A stretch of DNA of 34,565 bases, taken from positions 1 to 34,565 of the forward strand of contig CAIMFT010000051.1 of assembly GCA_903840385.1 (NCBI GenBank), given 5' to 3'. The notes below the pieces were generated by a model. It searched no databases, had not been told where the DNA came from, and saw only the letters and a list, made by a program, of their open reading frames with translations. Source of the stretch: an uncultured Holophagaceae bacterium. Lineage in GTDB: Bacteria; Acidobacteriota; Holophagae; Holophagales; Holophagaceae. Shown piece by piece: positions 27,596 through 34,565 of this stretch (position 1 is its first letter; the number at the start of each line of letters is the position of its first letter). A program made the position numbers and the translations under genes.

Positions 27596-28699
27596 CTACT
27601 TGACGGTGCCGAGGGCCTGCTGCCACTTCTTCAGGAAGTCGAGGCGCTTCTTCTGGTCCAGGAACTCCACGGTGTCCTGCCCGATGGGGATGGGCCGGGC
27701 CCCTGTGCCGAGCACCTTGGTGAGGTTGGCCAGGGTGGTCTCCCCCTTGATGTCGGCGCGGATGGAGAACAGGTCGGCCTTGTCCGAGATGACCTGCTGG
27801 CCCCGCGCCGAGAGGATGTAGTCCGCCCAGAGCTTGGCAGCGTTGGGATTCTTGGCGTGGCGGGAGATGAACATCACCCGGGACATCACCACCGTGTAGT
27901 CCGAGGGATAGAGGTAGCCGATGGAGGGGTCCTTCTTGGCCTTGAGGAAGGCATAGGACCCGATGATGTTGTAGCCCAGGAGGGCCTCCCCGCTGCTGAC
28001 CTTCTCCATCATGGCCCCGGTGCTGGTGTAGACCTTCACGCCGGCCTTGCCCAGGGCACCGGCCATGTCCCAGAAGCCCTTGGGATTGTTCTTCAGGTCC
28101 TGGGTCAGGTAGGAGAAGCCCACCCCGCTGCGCTCGGGGTCGTAGGTGACCACCTTGCCCTTGAAGCGGGGGTTGGCCAGCACCCTGAGCAGGTCCGCAT
28201 GGGACTGGGGGATCTCATCACCCTTGAGCAGGCGCTTGTTGTACAGGATGGAGATGGGCTCATAGGTGGTGCCCCAGGCCATGTCCTTCCAGAGGGCCCA
28301 GGTGGGGATGTTCTTCGCTTCCGGCGACTTGTAGGCCACCGCATGGCCGTCCATCACCAGCTTCACCTGCAGGTCCATGGCGGAGCTCCAGGTGACGTCG
28401 CCCGTGCCCCCACCGGCGGCTGCTTCGCTGATGTAGCGGTTGTACAGCTCGGTGCTGTTGAGGTCGTTGTACTCCACCTTGATGCCCGGGTAGAGAGCCT
28501 CGAAGTCCTTGACGATGGGCTCGGCGGACTTGCTGTCGGTGGTGGCGTAGACCACCAGCTTGCCCTCCTTGCGGCCCGCCTCCACGAGCTTCTGGTAGTC
28601 CGCCGGGTAGCCCGGGGGCACGGCTCCCAGCGGCACACTCAGGAGCAGCAGGGCGGCGACGGCGCGCAGGAAGGCTCGGACGGTGGCAGGGCTGGGCAT
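27596..28699 (-). CDS. ABC transporter substrate-binding protein, FbpA/AfuA-like
   Basis: 367 residues. An N-terminal signal peptide (about 1-26, hydrophobic core AVAALLLLSVPLGA) exports it to the periplasm. The mature part has the FbpA-type opening LVVYATTDSKSAEPIVKDFE and hinge pattern PGIKVEYND. Residues such as STELYNRYISEAAAGG and SGVGFSYLTQDL resemble ferric-iron and 2-aminoethylphosphonate binders, which are hard to separate by eye. The ATG at 28699 has AGGGGGA 6 nt upstream. It is the first gene of the importer operon. No Fur-box-like inverted repeat was recognised upstream. Confidence 0.93.
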   Translation of the reverse strand: MPSPATVRAFLRAVAALLLLSVPLGAVPPGYPADYQKLVEAGRKEGKLVVYATTDSKSAEPIVKDFEALYPGIKVEYNDLNSTELYNRYISEAAAGGGTGDVTWSSAMDLQVKLVMDGHAVAYKSPEAKNIPTWALWKDMAWGTTYEPISILYNKRLLKGDEIPQSHADLLRVLANPRFKGKVVTYDPERSGVGFSYLTQDLKNNPKGFWDMAGALGKAGVKVYTSTGAMMEKVSSGEALLGYNIIGSYAFLKAKKDPSIGYLYPSDYTVVMSRVMFISRHAKNPNAAKLWADYILSARGQQVISDKADLFSIRADIKGETTLANLTKVLGTGARPIPIGQDTVEFLDQKKRLDFLKKWQQALGTVK

Positions 28700-28780
28700 G
28701 GGTTCCCCCTCTGGGACTGCGGGTTGGATTCCTCCATGGTTCCCGCATCCCGCCCTGTTTGCACCTGGGATTCTGGGGTG

Positions 28781-29743
28781 CTACTCAGCCCGATGGACTT
28801 TTTTCACCATGTAGCGGGGTCGGTCCCGGACCTCCTGGTAGATGCGGCCGATGTACTCCCCCAGCAGGCCGAAGGCGATGAACTGGCAGCCCACGAAGAA
28901 GAACAGGATGGCGAACAGGGTGAACACGCCCTGGGCCGTGCCTTCCGGGTGCAGGAAGCGGTAGATCACCAGGCCCAGGAAGAGCAGGAACCCGAAGACG
29001 GCGGTCACCACCCCGAACACGCTGAGCATCTGGAGGGGCAGGAGGCTGAAGCTGGTGAGGAGGTCGAACTGGAGGTTGATGAGCTTCCAGACACCGTACT
29101 TGCTGGTCCCGGCGGACCGCTCGGCGTGGGCCACCGGCACCTCGGTGATGCGCTTGGCGAAGCTGTTGGCCAGGGCCGGGATGAAGCTGGACCGCTCTTT
29201 GCACAGGAGCATGGCGTCCACCACCTCCCGGCTGTAGGCCCGCAGCATGCAGCCGTAGTCGTGCAGCACCACCCCGGTGGTCTTGCGGGTGACGGCGTTG
29301 ACGATCTTGCTGGGCATGGTGCGGAAGAAGCTGTCGTTGTCCTGGCGGCCCTGCCGCCAGCCCCCCACCACGTCGTAGCCCTCATCCACCTTGGCCACCA
29401 GCTTGGGGATCTCCTCGGGCGGGTTCTGGAGGTCCGCATCCAGGGTCACGATGACCCGGCCCCGGACCTCGGCGAAGGCCCCGAAGATGGCGCTGTGCTG
29501 GCCGTAGTTCCGGTTGAACTCCACCACCTGGATCCGGGGTTCCTTGGCCGCGAGGGCGATGAGCAGCTGCAGGCTGCGGTCCCGGCTGCCGTCGTCCGTG
29601 AAGATCACCTCCCAGCTCCGCTCGGGGGTGGCGAAGTGCTCTGCGAGCACCCGGTCCAGCCGCGCCCAGAGAGTCGGGATATTCTCCTCCTCGTTGTAGA
29701 TGGGGATCACGACGCTGAGGAAAGGACTGGATTGGGGGGCCAT
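28781..29743 (-). CDS. Polyprenyl-phosphate glycosyltransferase, GT2 family (ArnC/DPM1-like)
   Basis: 320 residues. The N-terminal GT-A domain begins SVVIPIYNEEENIPTLW, with the metal/sugar-nucleotide motif LDADLQNPPEEIP at 101-113 (Asp102, Asp104) and DDGSRDRS at 50-57. The C-terminal part has two membrane helices at about 225-255 and 268-292 and a cytoplasmic tail. The family transfers a sugar from a nucleotide carrier to undecaprenyl phosphate, for lipid A, O-antigen or protein glycosylation. The sugar is unknown. No other glycosylation genes lie nearby. The ATG has GGAG upstream. Confidence 0.93.
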   Translation of the reverse strand: MAPQSSPFLSVVIPIYNEEENIPTLWARLDRVLAEHFATPERSWEVIFTDDGSRDRSLQLLIALAAKEPRIQVVEFNRNYGQHSAIFGAFAEVRGRVIVTLDADLQNPPEEIPKLVAKVDEGYDVVGGWRQGRQDNDSFFRTMPSKIVNAVTRKTTGVVLHDYGCMLRAYSREVVDAMLLCKERSSFIPALANSFAKRITEVPVAHAERSAGTSKYGVWKLINLQFDLLTSFSLLPLQMLSVFGVVTAVFGFLLFLGLVIYRFLHPEGTAQGVFTLFAILFFFVGCQFIAFGLLGEYIGRIYQEVRDRPRYMVKKVHRAE

Positions 29744-29832
29744 GGGTACTCCGAGGCCCCATTCTAGTAGGATCGGAGCAGGTCGCGGCAGTTCACAGCG
29801 CTGCCGCCCCCATCCCGCCCCCGGAGCCCCCC

Positions 29833-30552
29833 ATGTCCGAACCCAAGATTCTGCTGGTGGAAGATGAGCTCAGTCTGGCTGAGGGCATCAAGCTCAACCT
29901 CGAGCTGGAGGGCCTGGGCTGCACCTGGATCTCCCGGGGCGACCTGGCCCTGAAGCAGATCCTGGCCGAGACCTACGACCTGGTGATCCTCGACGTCATG
30001 CTGCCCGGCGTGGACGGCTACACCGTCTGCCAGAAGGTGCGGGAGGCCAAGAACCACACGCCGATCCTGTTCCTCACCGCCAAGAACACGGACGATGACC
30101 GGGTCCACGGCTTCGAGACCGGGGGCGACGACTACCTGGGCAAGCCCTTCCAGGTGAAGGAGCTGCTCCTCCGGATCCGGGCCATCCTGCGCCGGGAGTC
30201 CTGGTACCGCAACCGGGACACCAACCGCCGCCAGACCTTCGGCACCTACTGGGTGGACTTCGACAACTTCTGTGGAGAAGGCCCGGCAGGTCCGTTCCAG
30301 CTGGGTGTCAAAGAGTCCATGATCCTCAAGCTGCTCATGGAGCGGCCGGGGCAGGTCGTGAGCCGGACCGACATCCTGGACAAGGTCTGGGGTGAGGACG
30401 CCTACCCCACCAGCCGCACCGTGGACAACTTCATCGTGCGCATCCGGCGGGTCATGGAAGACGATCCCCACCACCCGCGCTGGGTGCACACCCTGCGGAG
30501 CGTGGGCTACCAGTTCGACCCCGAAGGCCGCCAGCGGAAGGGGGAGGAGTAG
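29833..30552 (+). CDS. OmpR/PhoB-family response regulator
   Basis: 239 residues. The receiver has E10/D11, phospho-acceptor Asp54 in VILDVMLPGVDGY, Thr82 and Lys104. A winged-helix DNA-binding domain at about 130-232 ends in TSRTVDNFIVRIRRVM and HTLRSVGYQF. The ATG has GGAG 6 nt upstream. No histidine kinase is adjacent in the same direction; the only kinase nearby is the MglA-fusion hybrid kinase, convergent with 13 nt between the stops. It is divergent from the glycosyltransferase with an 89-bp shared upstream region. Confidence 0.95.
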   Translation: MSEPKILLVEDELSLAEGIKLNLELEGLGCTWISRGDLALKQILAETYDLVILDVMLPGVDGYTVCQKVREAKNHTPILFLTAKNTDDDRVHGFETGGDDYLGKPFQVKELLLRIRAILRRESWYRNRDTNRRQTFGTYWVDFDNFCGEGPAGPFQLGVKESMILKLLMERPGQVVSRTDILDKVWGEDAYPTSRTVDNFIVRIRRVMEDDPHHPRWVHTLRSVGYQFDPEGRQRKGEE

Positions 30553-30565
30553 TCCCCCTCGGCGG

Positions 30566-32932
30566 TCACTCCGTGGGTGGGGTTCCCACCAAGAGCTCCA
30601 GGCTCACCCGGAGCTGCTTCAGGTCAAAGGGCTTGCCCAGGACAGGCAGGCGGTTGGACTCAAGAAAGGTGCGGGTGTCCGCATCGAAGGCGTCCCCGGT
30701 GGTGAACAGGATGCGCCCCGCCATGGCCGGCTGGTGGTCCTTCAGCCAGGCATAGAACTCGAACCCGGACAGCCCCGGCATGCGGATATCCGACACGATG
30801 AGGTCGAACTGCCGGGAGCCCAGACAGTCGATGGCTTCCTTGCCGCCAGGGCAGGCCTCCACGTCCATTCCCCAGAGGCCCAGGGCATCCGCCAAGCACT
30901 CCAGCAGGATGGGCTCGTCATCCACCACCAAGGCTTTGTAGCCCACCAGGCTGGGGGGCGCCGGGGCGGGTGCTGAGACCTTGAGGGGCACCTCGAGCAG
31001 CACGGCATTGCCCATGCCCTCCTGGCTGCGCACGGTGAGGCGACCGCCGTGCTGCTGAAGAATGATGTCGGCGATGGGCATCCCCAGGCTGTCGGTTGAG
31101 CTGGCGGCACTGGGATCCAGGAGCCCCCGCTGGCCCGCTTCGGACATGGGGGAGCCCGTGTCCTGGACAGCGATCTGCAGGGTGCCCTCCGCCAGCCGGG
31201 TGCCCACCCGGAGGCGCTTGGAGGCACTCATGGCCATGGCTTGCACCCCATTCAACATCACATTGACCAGGGCCTGCACCATGAGGGCCGGGTCGACGCT
31301 GGTCTCGGGCAGGGAGGGCTCGAGGTTCATCTCGATCGAGACCCCCAGGCGCTCAGCTCCAGGCCCCACGAGCGTGGCGGCCTCCTCCACCAGCCGGTTC
31401 AGCTGGGCGGGAACCCCCCGGGGCGCCGGCGGACTGAGCACGGTCTGGAGGGGGCGAAGGAGGGTCTGGACCCCCTCGGCAGCTGCAGTCAGGCGGACCA
31501 GTTGGGCCGCCAGCCGGGGCTCCAGAGGGGCATCGGACAGCAGGCGCGACTCAAGGAGCACGGGGGTCAGCCGGTTGGCCACCTCGTGGAACAGGGCTGG
31601 GACCAAGCGGCCCAGGGACTCCTGCTTCTGGGAGCGCACGAGCCGTTCCTCCAGGTCCCGCTGCTCCGTCAGGTCCCGCACCAGGGCGGAGAAGGCGAGG
31701 ATCCGGTCATCGTTGGCCCGCACCGGCGCGTAGGTGATGCTGGCGGGAAAAGCGACCCCCCCCTTCCGGAGGCGGGTGGTGGCCACGCTCCGCAGGACCT
31801 GCCCCCGCGCCAACTGCTGCGCCACCTGATCCGTCTCCCGCAGGAGGTTGTCCGGCGTCAGCTGGGACATGTTCCGGCCCACAATCTCCGGCCTGGAGTA
31901 CCCGAAGATGCGCTCTGCAGCCACGTTCCAGGTCAGGATCTTGCCGTCGGCAGAGTAGCTGATGAGGGCCTCGCCGATGTTCTGGACCAGCCCCTCCATG
32001 TAGCGCCGCGTCTTGAGGTTGTCCTGGTTGGCCCGCTCCAGCTGCCCCGCCAGCAGGCTGAGCTCCTGGTTCTTCTTCTCCAGGGTCTCCTTGGTCTGCT
32101 TCAGCTCGGAGTAGAGGCGGGCGGTCTCCATGCTGGACTTGAGGGCATCCTCCAGGAGCTCCTCGGGGTCCGCCGCCTTGCCTGGCTGCAGGTCGGCTGT
32201 GCTGACGTTGCTATGCCTGATGACGGTGGTGTCGGCCCGGGGACCCTCTGGGTTATCTTCTGCCGCAGGCCCCTGCATGCTGGCGCGCACATTGGACTCG
32301 ATGAGGTTCAGCATCTCGTCGAAGTCCTTGATCTTCTTGTCCAGGTGGTACTTGCGGAACGTGTGGCCCACGGTCTCCCGGGTGATCGCCACGAAGGTCT
32401 CCAGGACCCCGGCACCCTCGCAGGCCACAGACTCGAAGTAGGGGACGCTCCGGAAGTTGAGCCTCCGGTTCATGACCCCTACGGCCATGGCGTCCTCCAG
32501 GTCCCGCTTGTTGTACTGCAGGACAAAGGGGATCTGCTTGATGTTCAGGCGATTGGCGTTGAGGTTGTGGTAGAGGTTCGACAGGGAGTCCACGTTTTCC
32601 TGCATCTTGGACTCGCTGGAATCCGCCACGAACACGACCCCGTCTGCCCCCCCCAGGACCACCCGTCGACTGGCGTCGTACTGGACCTGGCCCGGCACGG
32701 TGTAGACCTGCAGGTGGATGGCATTGCCGTAGATGTAGCCCAGGTTGATGGGCAGAAGATCAAAGAAGAGGGTCCGGTCCTCCTGGGTGTTGACGGAGAA
32801 CATCTCTCCTCGCTGGGTGTCTCGGCACCGGGCGTGGAGGGACTGCAGATTGGTGGTCTTGCCCGAGAGACCCGGCCCGTAATAGACCAGTTTGAGTAGG
32901 ATCTCGTTGGCTCGGGTGTTGAACTGGACCAT
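30566..32932 (-). CDS. MglA-like small GTPase fused to PAS/hybrid histidine kinase with receiver
   Basis: A 788-residue single chain of two normally separate proteins. Residues 1-195 are an MglA-type Ras-like GTPase: P-loop GPGLSGKTTN (19-28), TVPGQVQYDAS (78-88, with the Gln82 of the PGQ motif that replaces Ras DTAGQ), FVADSSESKM, and NKRD (141-144). Residues 200-315 are a linker with a coiled coil (about 258-312). A PAS domain is at 313-425. HisKA has His449 in PALFHEVANRLTP. The HATPase domain is at 545-650, with N557/N561 and DTGSPM at 591-596; its G2 box is degenerate (SLGM). The receiver is at 665-780 with D670/D671, Asp715 and Lys767. The ATG at 32932 aligns with MglA starts; an extension to 32998 relies on GTG. 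MglA controls polarity and motility; here GTP state may gate phosphorelay. Confidence 0.93.
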   Translation of the reverse strand: MVQFNTRANEILLKLVYYGPGLSGKTTNLQSLHARCRDTQRGEMFSVNTQEDRTLFFDLLPINLGYIYGNAIHLQVYTVPGQVQYDASRRVVLGGADGVVFVADSSESKMQENVDSLSNLYHNLNANRLNIKQIPFVLQYNKRDLEDAMAVGVMNRRLNFRSVPYFESVACEGAGVLETFVAITRETVGHTFRKYHLDKKIKDFDEMLNLIESNVRASMQGPAAEDNPEGPRADTTVIRHSNVSTADLQPGKAADPEELLEDALKSSMETARLYSELKQTKETLEKKNQELSLLAGQLERANQDNLKTRRYMEGLVQNIGEALISYSADGKILTWNVAAERIFGYSRPEIVGRNMSQLTPDNLLRETDQVAQQLARGQVLRSVATTRLRKGGVAFPASITYAPVRANDDRILAFSALVRDLTEQRDLEERLVRSQKQESLGRLVPALFHEVANRLTPVLLESRLLSDAPLEPRLAAQLVRLTAAAEGVQTLLRPLQTVLSPPAPRGVPAQLNRLVEEAATLVGPGAERLGVSIEMNLEPSLPETSVDPALMVQALVNVMLNGVQAMAMSASKRLRVGTRLAEGTLQIAVQDTGSPMSEAGQRGLLDPSAASSTDSLGMPIADIILQQHGGRLTVRSQEGMGNAVLLEVPLKVSAPAPAPPSLVGYKALVVDDEPILLECLADALGLWGMDVEACPGGKEAIDCLGSRQFDLIVSDIRMPGLSGFEFYAWLKDHQPAMAGRILFTTGDAFDADTRTFLESNRLPVLGKPFDLKQLRVSLELLVGTPPTE

Positions 32933-32968
32933 TGGATATGCCGAATTTTCCTTAGCAATGAGCCTATC

Positions 32969-33017
32969 ACGGCAGGCCCTACAGGGGGCCCGCCTCACCC
33001 ATCTCTACGGCAGGCCC
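32969..33017 (+). repeat. Direct repeat ACGGCAGGCCC in the divergent MglA-kinase/uppS gap
   Basis: The 11-mer ACGGCAGGCCC occurs at 32969-32979 and 33007-33017, 38 bp apart, in the 128-bp region shared by the two divergent genes. It could be an operator pair or chance in GC-rich DNA. No clear -10/-35 pair for uppS was recognised in the gap. Confidence 0.3.
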
Positions 33018-33060
33018 CGTGTTAGCATGACCTTTCTCCTAGATAGAGGTTTCTGCTGCA

Positions 33061-33747
33061 ATGAGCATCCCAATCCACGTCGCCATAATAATGGACGGCA
33101 ACGGCCGTTGGGCTGCGCAGCGGGGGTGGCCCCGGATCAAGGGGCACAAGGCGGGTGTCGTGGCAGTGGAGCGGATCCTGGAGGCGGCCTCGGACCAGGG
33201 CGTCCGCCACCTGAGCCTCTACGCCTTCTCCACCGAGAACTGGAAGCGCCCCCCCCAGGAAGTGGCTGCCCTCATGGCCCTCCTGAGGATGTACCTCCGC
33301 ATGTTTGTCCATCAGCTGGCCCGCAAGGGCATCCGCTTTCAACACCTGGGTGATCTCTCAGGGATGCCCGCCGGCATCCAGACCGACATGCACACCCTTG
33401 AGGCAGCCACGGCAGCCAACACCGGCATGACCTTCCACCTAGCCGTGAACTACGGCTCCCGCCTGGAGCTGGCCGTGGCCGCCCGGCGCTGCGTGGAGGA
33501 TGGCCTCCGCCCTGAGCAGGTGGACGAGGCCGCCCTGGGGGCCCGCCTCTGGACCGCCGGGGTGCCGGACGTGGACCTCCTGATCCGCACCAGCGGTGAG
33601 CACCGCATCTCGAACTTCCTGCTCTGGCAGTCCGCCTATGCAGAGCTCTACATGACCGACCTGCTCTGGCCTGATTTTGGTCCCGCAGAGCTGAAGGAGG
33701 CTCTCGAGGACTTTGCCCAACGTGAACGGCGCTTCGGGGGACTCTGA
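33061..33747 (+). CDS. uppS: Isoprenyl transferase / undecaprenyl diphosphate synthase
   Basis: 228 residues. The cis-prenyltransferase signature IIMDGNGRWA (9-18, Asp12) binds the allylic diphosphate, SLYAFSTENW is at 52-61, and RTSGEHRISNFLLWQ at 176-190 binds the isopentenyl diphosphate. The enzyme makes the C55 lipid carrier for cell-wall synthesis in the cytoplasm at the membrane. The chain is slightly shorter than E. coli UppS (253), mainly at its ends. The ATG has AGAGG about 11 nt upstream. The stop (TGA) shares its last base with the ATG of cdsA. Confidence 0.96.
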   Translation: MSIPIHVAIIMDGNGRWAAQRGWPRIKGHKAGVVAVERILEAASDQGVRHLSLYAFSTENWKRPPQEVAALMALLRMYLRMFVHQLARKGIRFQHLGDLSGMPAGIQTDMHTLEAATAANTGMTFHLAVNYGSRLELAVAARRCVEDGLRPEQVDEAALGARLWTAGVPDVDLLIRTSGEHRISNFLLWQSAYAELYMTDLLWPDFGPAELKEALEDFAQRERRFGGL

Positions 33748-34565
33748 TGGAACAGGCCGCACCCAAGATGGACCGCCAGAACCTCACCCTCCGTGTGGGT
33801 TCGGCCCTGGTCTTCGGGGTCTTCTTCTTCAGCCTCCTCTGGCTGGGCGACCGCCCCTGGGCTCCCTGGGTCTACCTGGGCGCCATGGCCCTCGCCGCCG
33901 CCATGGGGGTCCGGGAGCTGACCCTCATGGCCCGGGTCCGGGGCTTCAACCCCTCCCTGGTCGCCGGGGTCCTGGCCACCTGGGGCTTCCTGGCCCACTT
34001 CACCCTGGCCACCCACAACCAGGATCCCCTGCCGCTCTGGCTGGTGATCACTGTGGCGGGCCTCCTGATCCACTTCGGGGCCCTCTTCTTCGACGAGAAG
34101 CTGGAGGAGGCTCTCCCCAGTCAGGCCATCACCTGGCTCGGCGCCCTCTACCTGGGCTTCGGGCTGGGCTTCCAGCAGAAGCTCTTCATGCTGGAGGGCA
34201 CCCTCCCCAAGACCGGCAGCCGCCTCATCCTGGCCCTCTTCATCATCACGTGGTTCGGGGACACCCTCGCCTACTTCGTCGGCAGCACCTTCGGGCGCCA
34301 CAAGCTGGCCCGCCGGGTCAGCCCCAAGAAGAGCTGGGAAGGCGCCGCTGGCAACCTGGCCGGCAACCTCCTGGGGGCCTTCCTCCTGAAGGCCACGGTG
34401 TGCCCCGAGTGGTCCGGCGTGGACGTGGTGGCCCTGGGCCTGCTCCTGGGCACCGCGGGTCAGCTGGGCGACCTGGTGGAGAGCACCTGGAAGCGCAGCG
34501 CCGGCGTGAAGGACTCCCATGTGGGGATCGGCATCCCGGGTCACGGCGGCATCCTCGACCGGGTG
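33747..34565 (+). CDS. cdsA: Phosphatidate cytidylyltransferase (cut by window end)
   Basis: The gene runs off the right edge after about 273 codons. The ATG at 33747-33749 overlaps the uppS stop by one base. The visible product has several membrane helices (for example ALVFGVFFFSLLWLG), the central WFGDTLAYFVGSTFGRHKL, and SPKKSWEGAAGNLAGN. Its C-terminal signature is WKRSAGVKDSHVGI then PGHGGILDR. The enzyme makes CDP-diacylglycerol from phosphatidic acid and CTP, the entry to phospholipid synthesis. The uppS-cdsA pairing is conserved in many bacteria. Confidence 0.95.
   Translation, partial: MEQAAPKMDRQNLTLRVGSALVFGVFFFSLLWLGDRPWAPWVYLGAMALAAAMGVRELTLMARVRGFNPSLVAGVLATWGFLAHFTLATHNQDPLPLWLVITVAGLLIHFGALFFDEKLEEALPSQAITWLGALYLGFGLGFQQKLFMLEGTLPKTGSRLILALFIITWFGDTLAYFVGSTFGRHKLARRVSPKKSWEGAAGNLAGNLLGAFLLKATVCPEWSGVDVVALGLLLGTAGQLGDLVESTWKRSAGVKDSHVGIGIPGHGGILDRV

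Noticed and set aside
25703..29767. A 1354-codon open frame on the plus strand
   Set aside because: It lies antisense to the ABC importer and glycosyltransferase genes, whose products are recognisable. It is rich in His, Gln and Gly with no domains, as expected of a shadow frame in GC-rich DNA.

Overview
The window is GC-rich, densely coded bacterial DNA carrying 28 protein genes (two cut by the window edges) and one tRNA. The gene set suggests an Acidobacteriota chromosome, most likely Holophagae (Geothrix/Holophaga-like). The reasons are an HspR-type rather than HrcA-type dnaK locus, an ErcA/hybrid-kinase pair, an MglA-like GTPase, short divergent gene clusters and high GC. This placement is an inference from gene content, not a database match.

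Layout. 1-1661 (minus): the start of a YgeW-type knotted carbamoyltransferase behind an NCS2 purine/uracil permease, a purine or nitrogen salvage pair. 1944-4745 (plus): an ErcA-like iron-alcohol-dehydrogenase homologue abutting a PAS/hybrid histidine kinase. 4748-6142 (minus): an exported serine beta-lactamase-fold hydrolase. 6143-8475 is the accessory-looking part. It holds one DUF4143-type AAA ATPase gene flanked by non-coding DNA rich in hairpins and repeats derived from the 3' end of the neighbouring tRNA-Pro(TGG) gene. 8517-10048 (minus): an exported protein of unknown function and a double zinc-ribbon protein. 10178-13583 (plus): the MeaB GTPase, an unrecognised protein with a receiver-like C-terminus, and a chemoreceptor with almost no sensing domain. 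13593-15466 (minus): the overlapping agmatine-to-putrescine pair aguA-aguB. 15569-16624 (minus): a MidA-type methyltransferase. 16756-21070 (minus): three genes chained by ATGA overlaps, namely a sigma-70 factor, an atypical DnaC/IstB-like ATPase and an MMPL/RND exporter. 21138-24550 (minus): dnaK, an intrinsic terminator, then dnaJ-hspR. 24673-24861 (plus): yacG. 24865-28699 (minus): a Fbp-type ABC importer (ATPase, fused double permease, binding protein). 28781-29743 (minus): an ArnC/DPM1-like glycosyltransferase. 29833-30552 (plus): an OmpR-type regulator. 30566-32932 (minus): a very unusual MglA-like GTPase fused to a PAS/HisKA/HATPase/REC hybrid kinase. 33061-end (plus): uppS-cdsA, the start of a lipid-carrier and phospholipid operon.

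The two strongest leads are the single-chain MglA-GTPase/hybrid kinase (30566-32932), and the tRNA-Pro-derived repeat units whose 8-bp stems differ by compensatory changes (8106-8354, with a decayed relative near 6201-6286). Second-rank leads are the sigma factor/ATPase/MMPL operon, whose ATPase has Arg in place of the Walker A Lys, and the ErcA/kinase pair.
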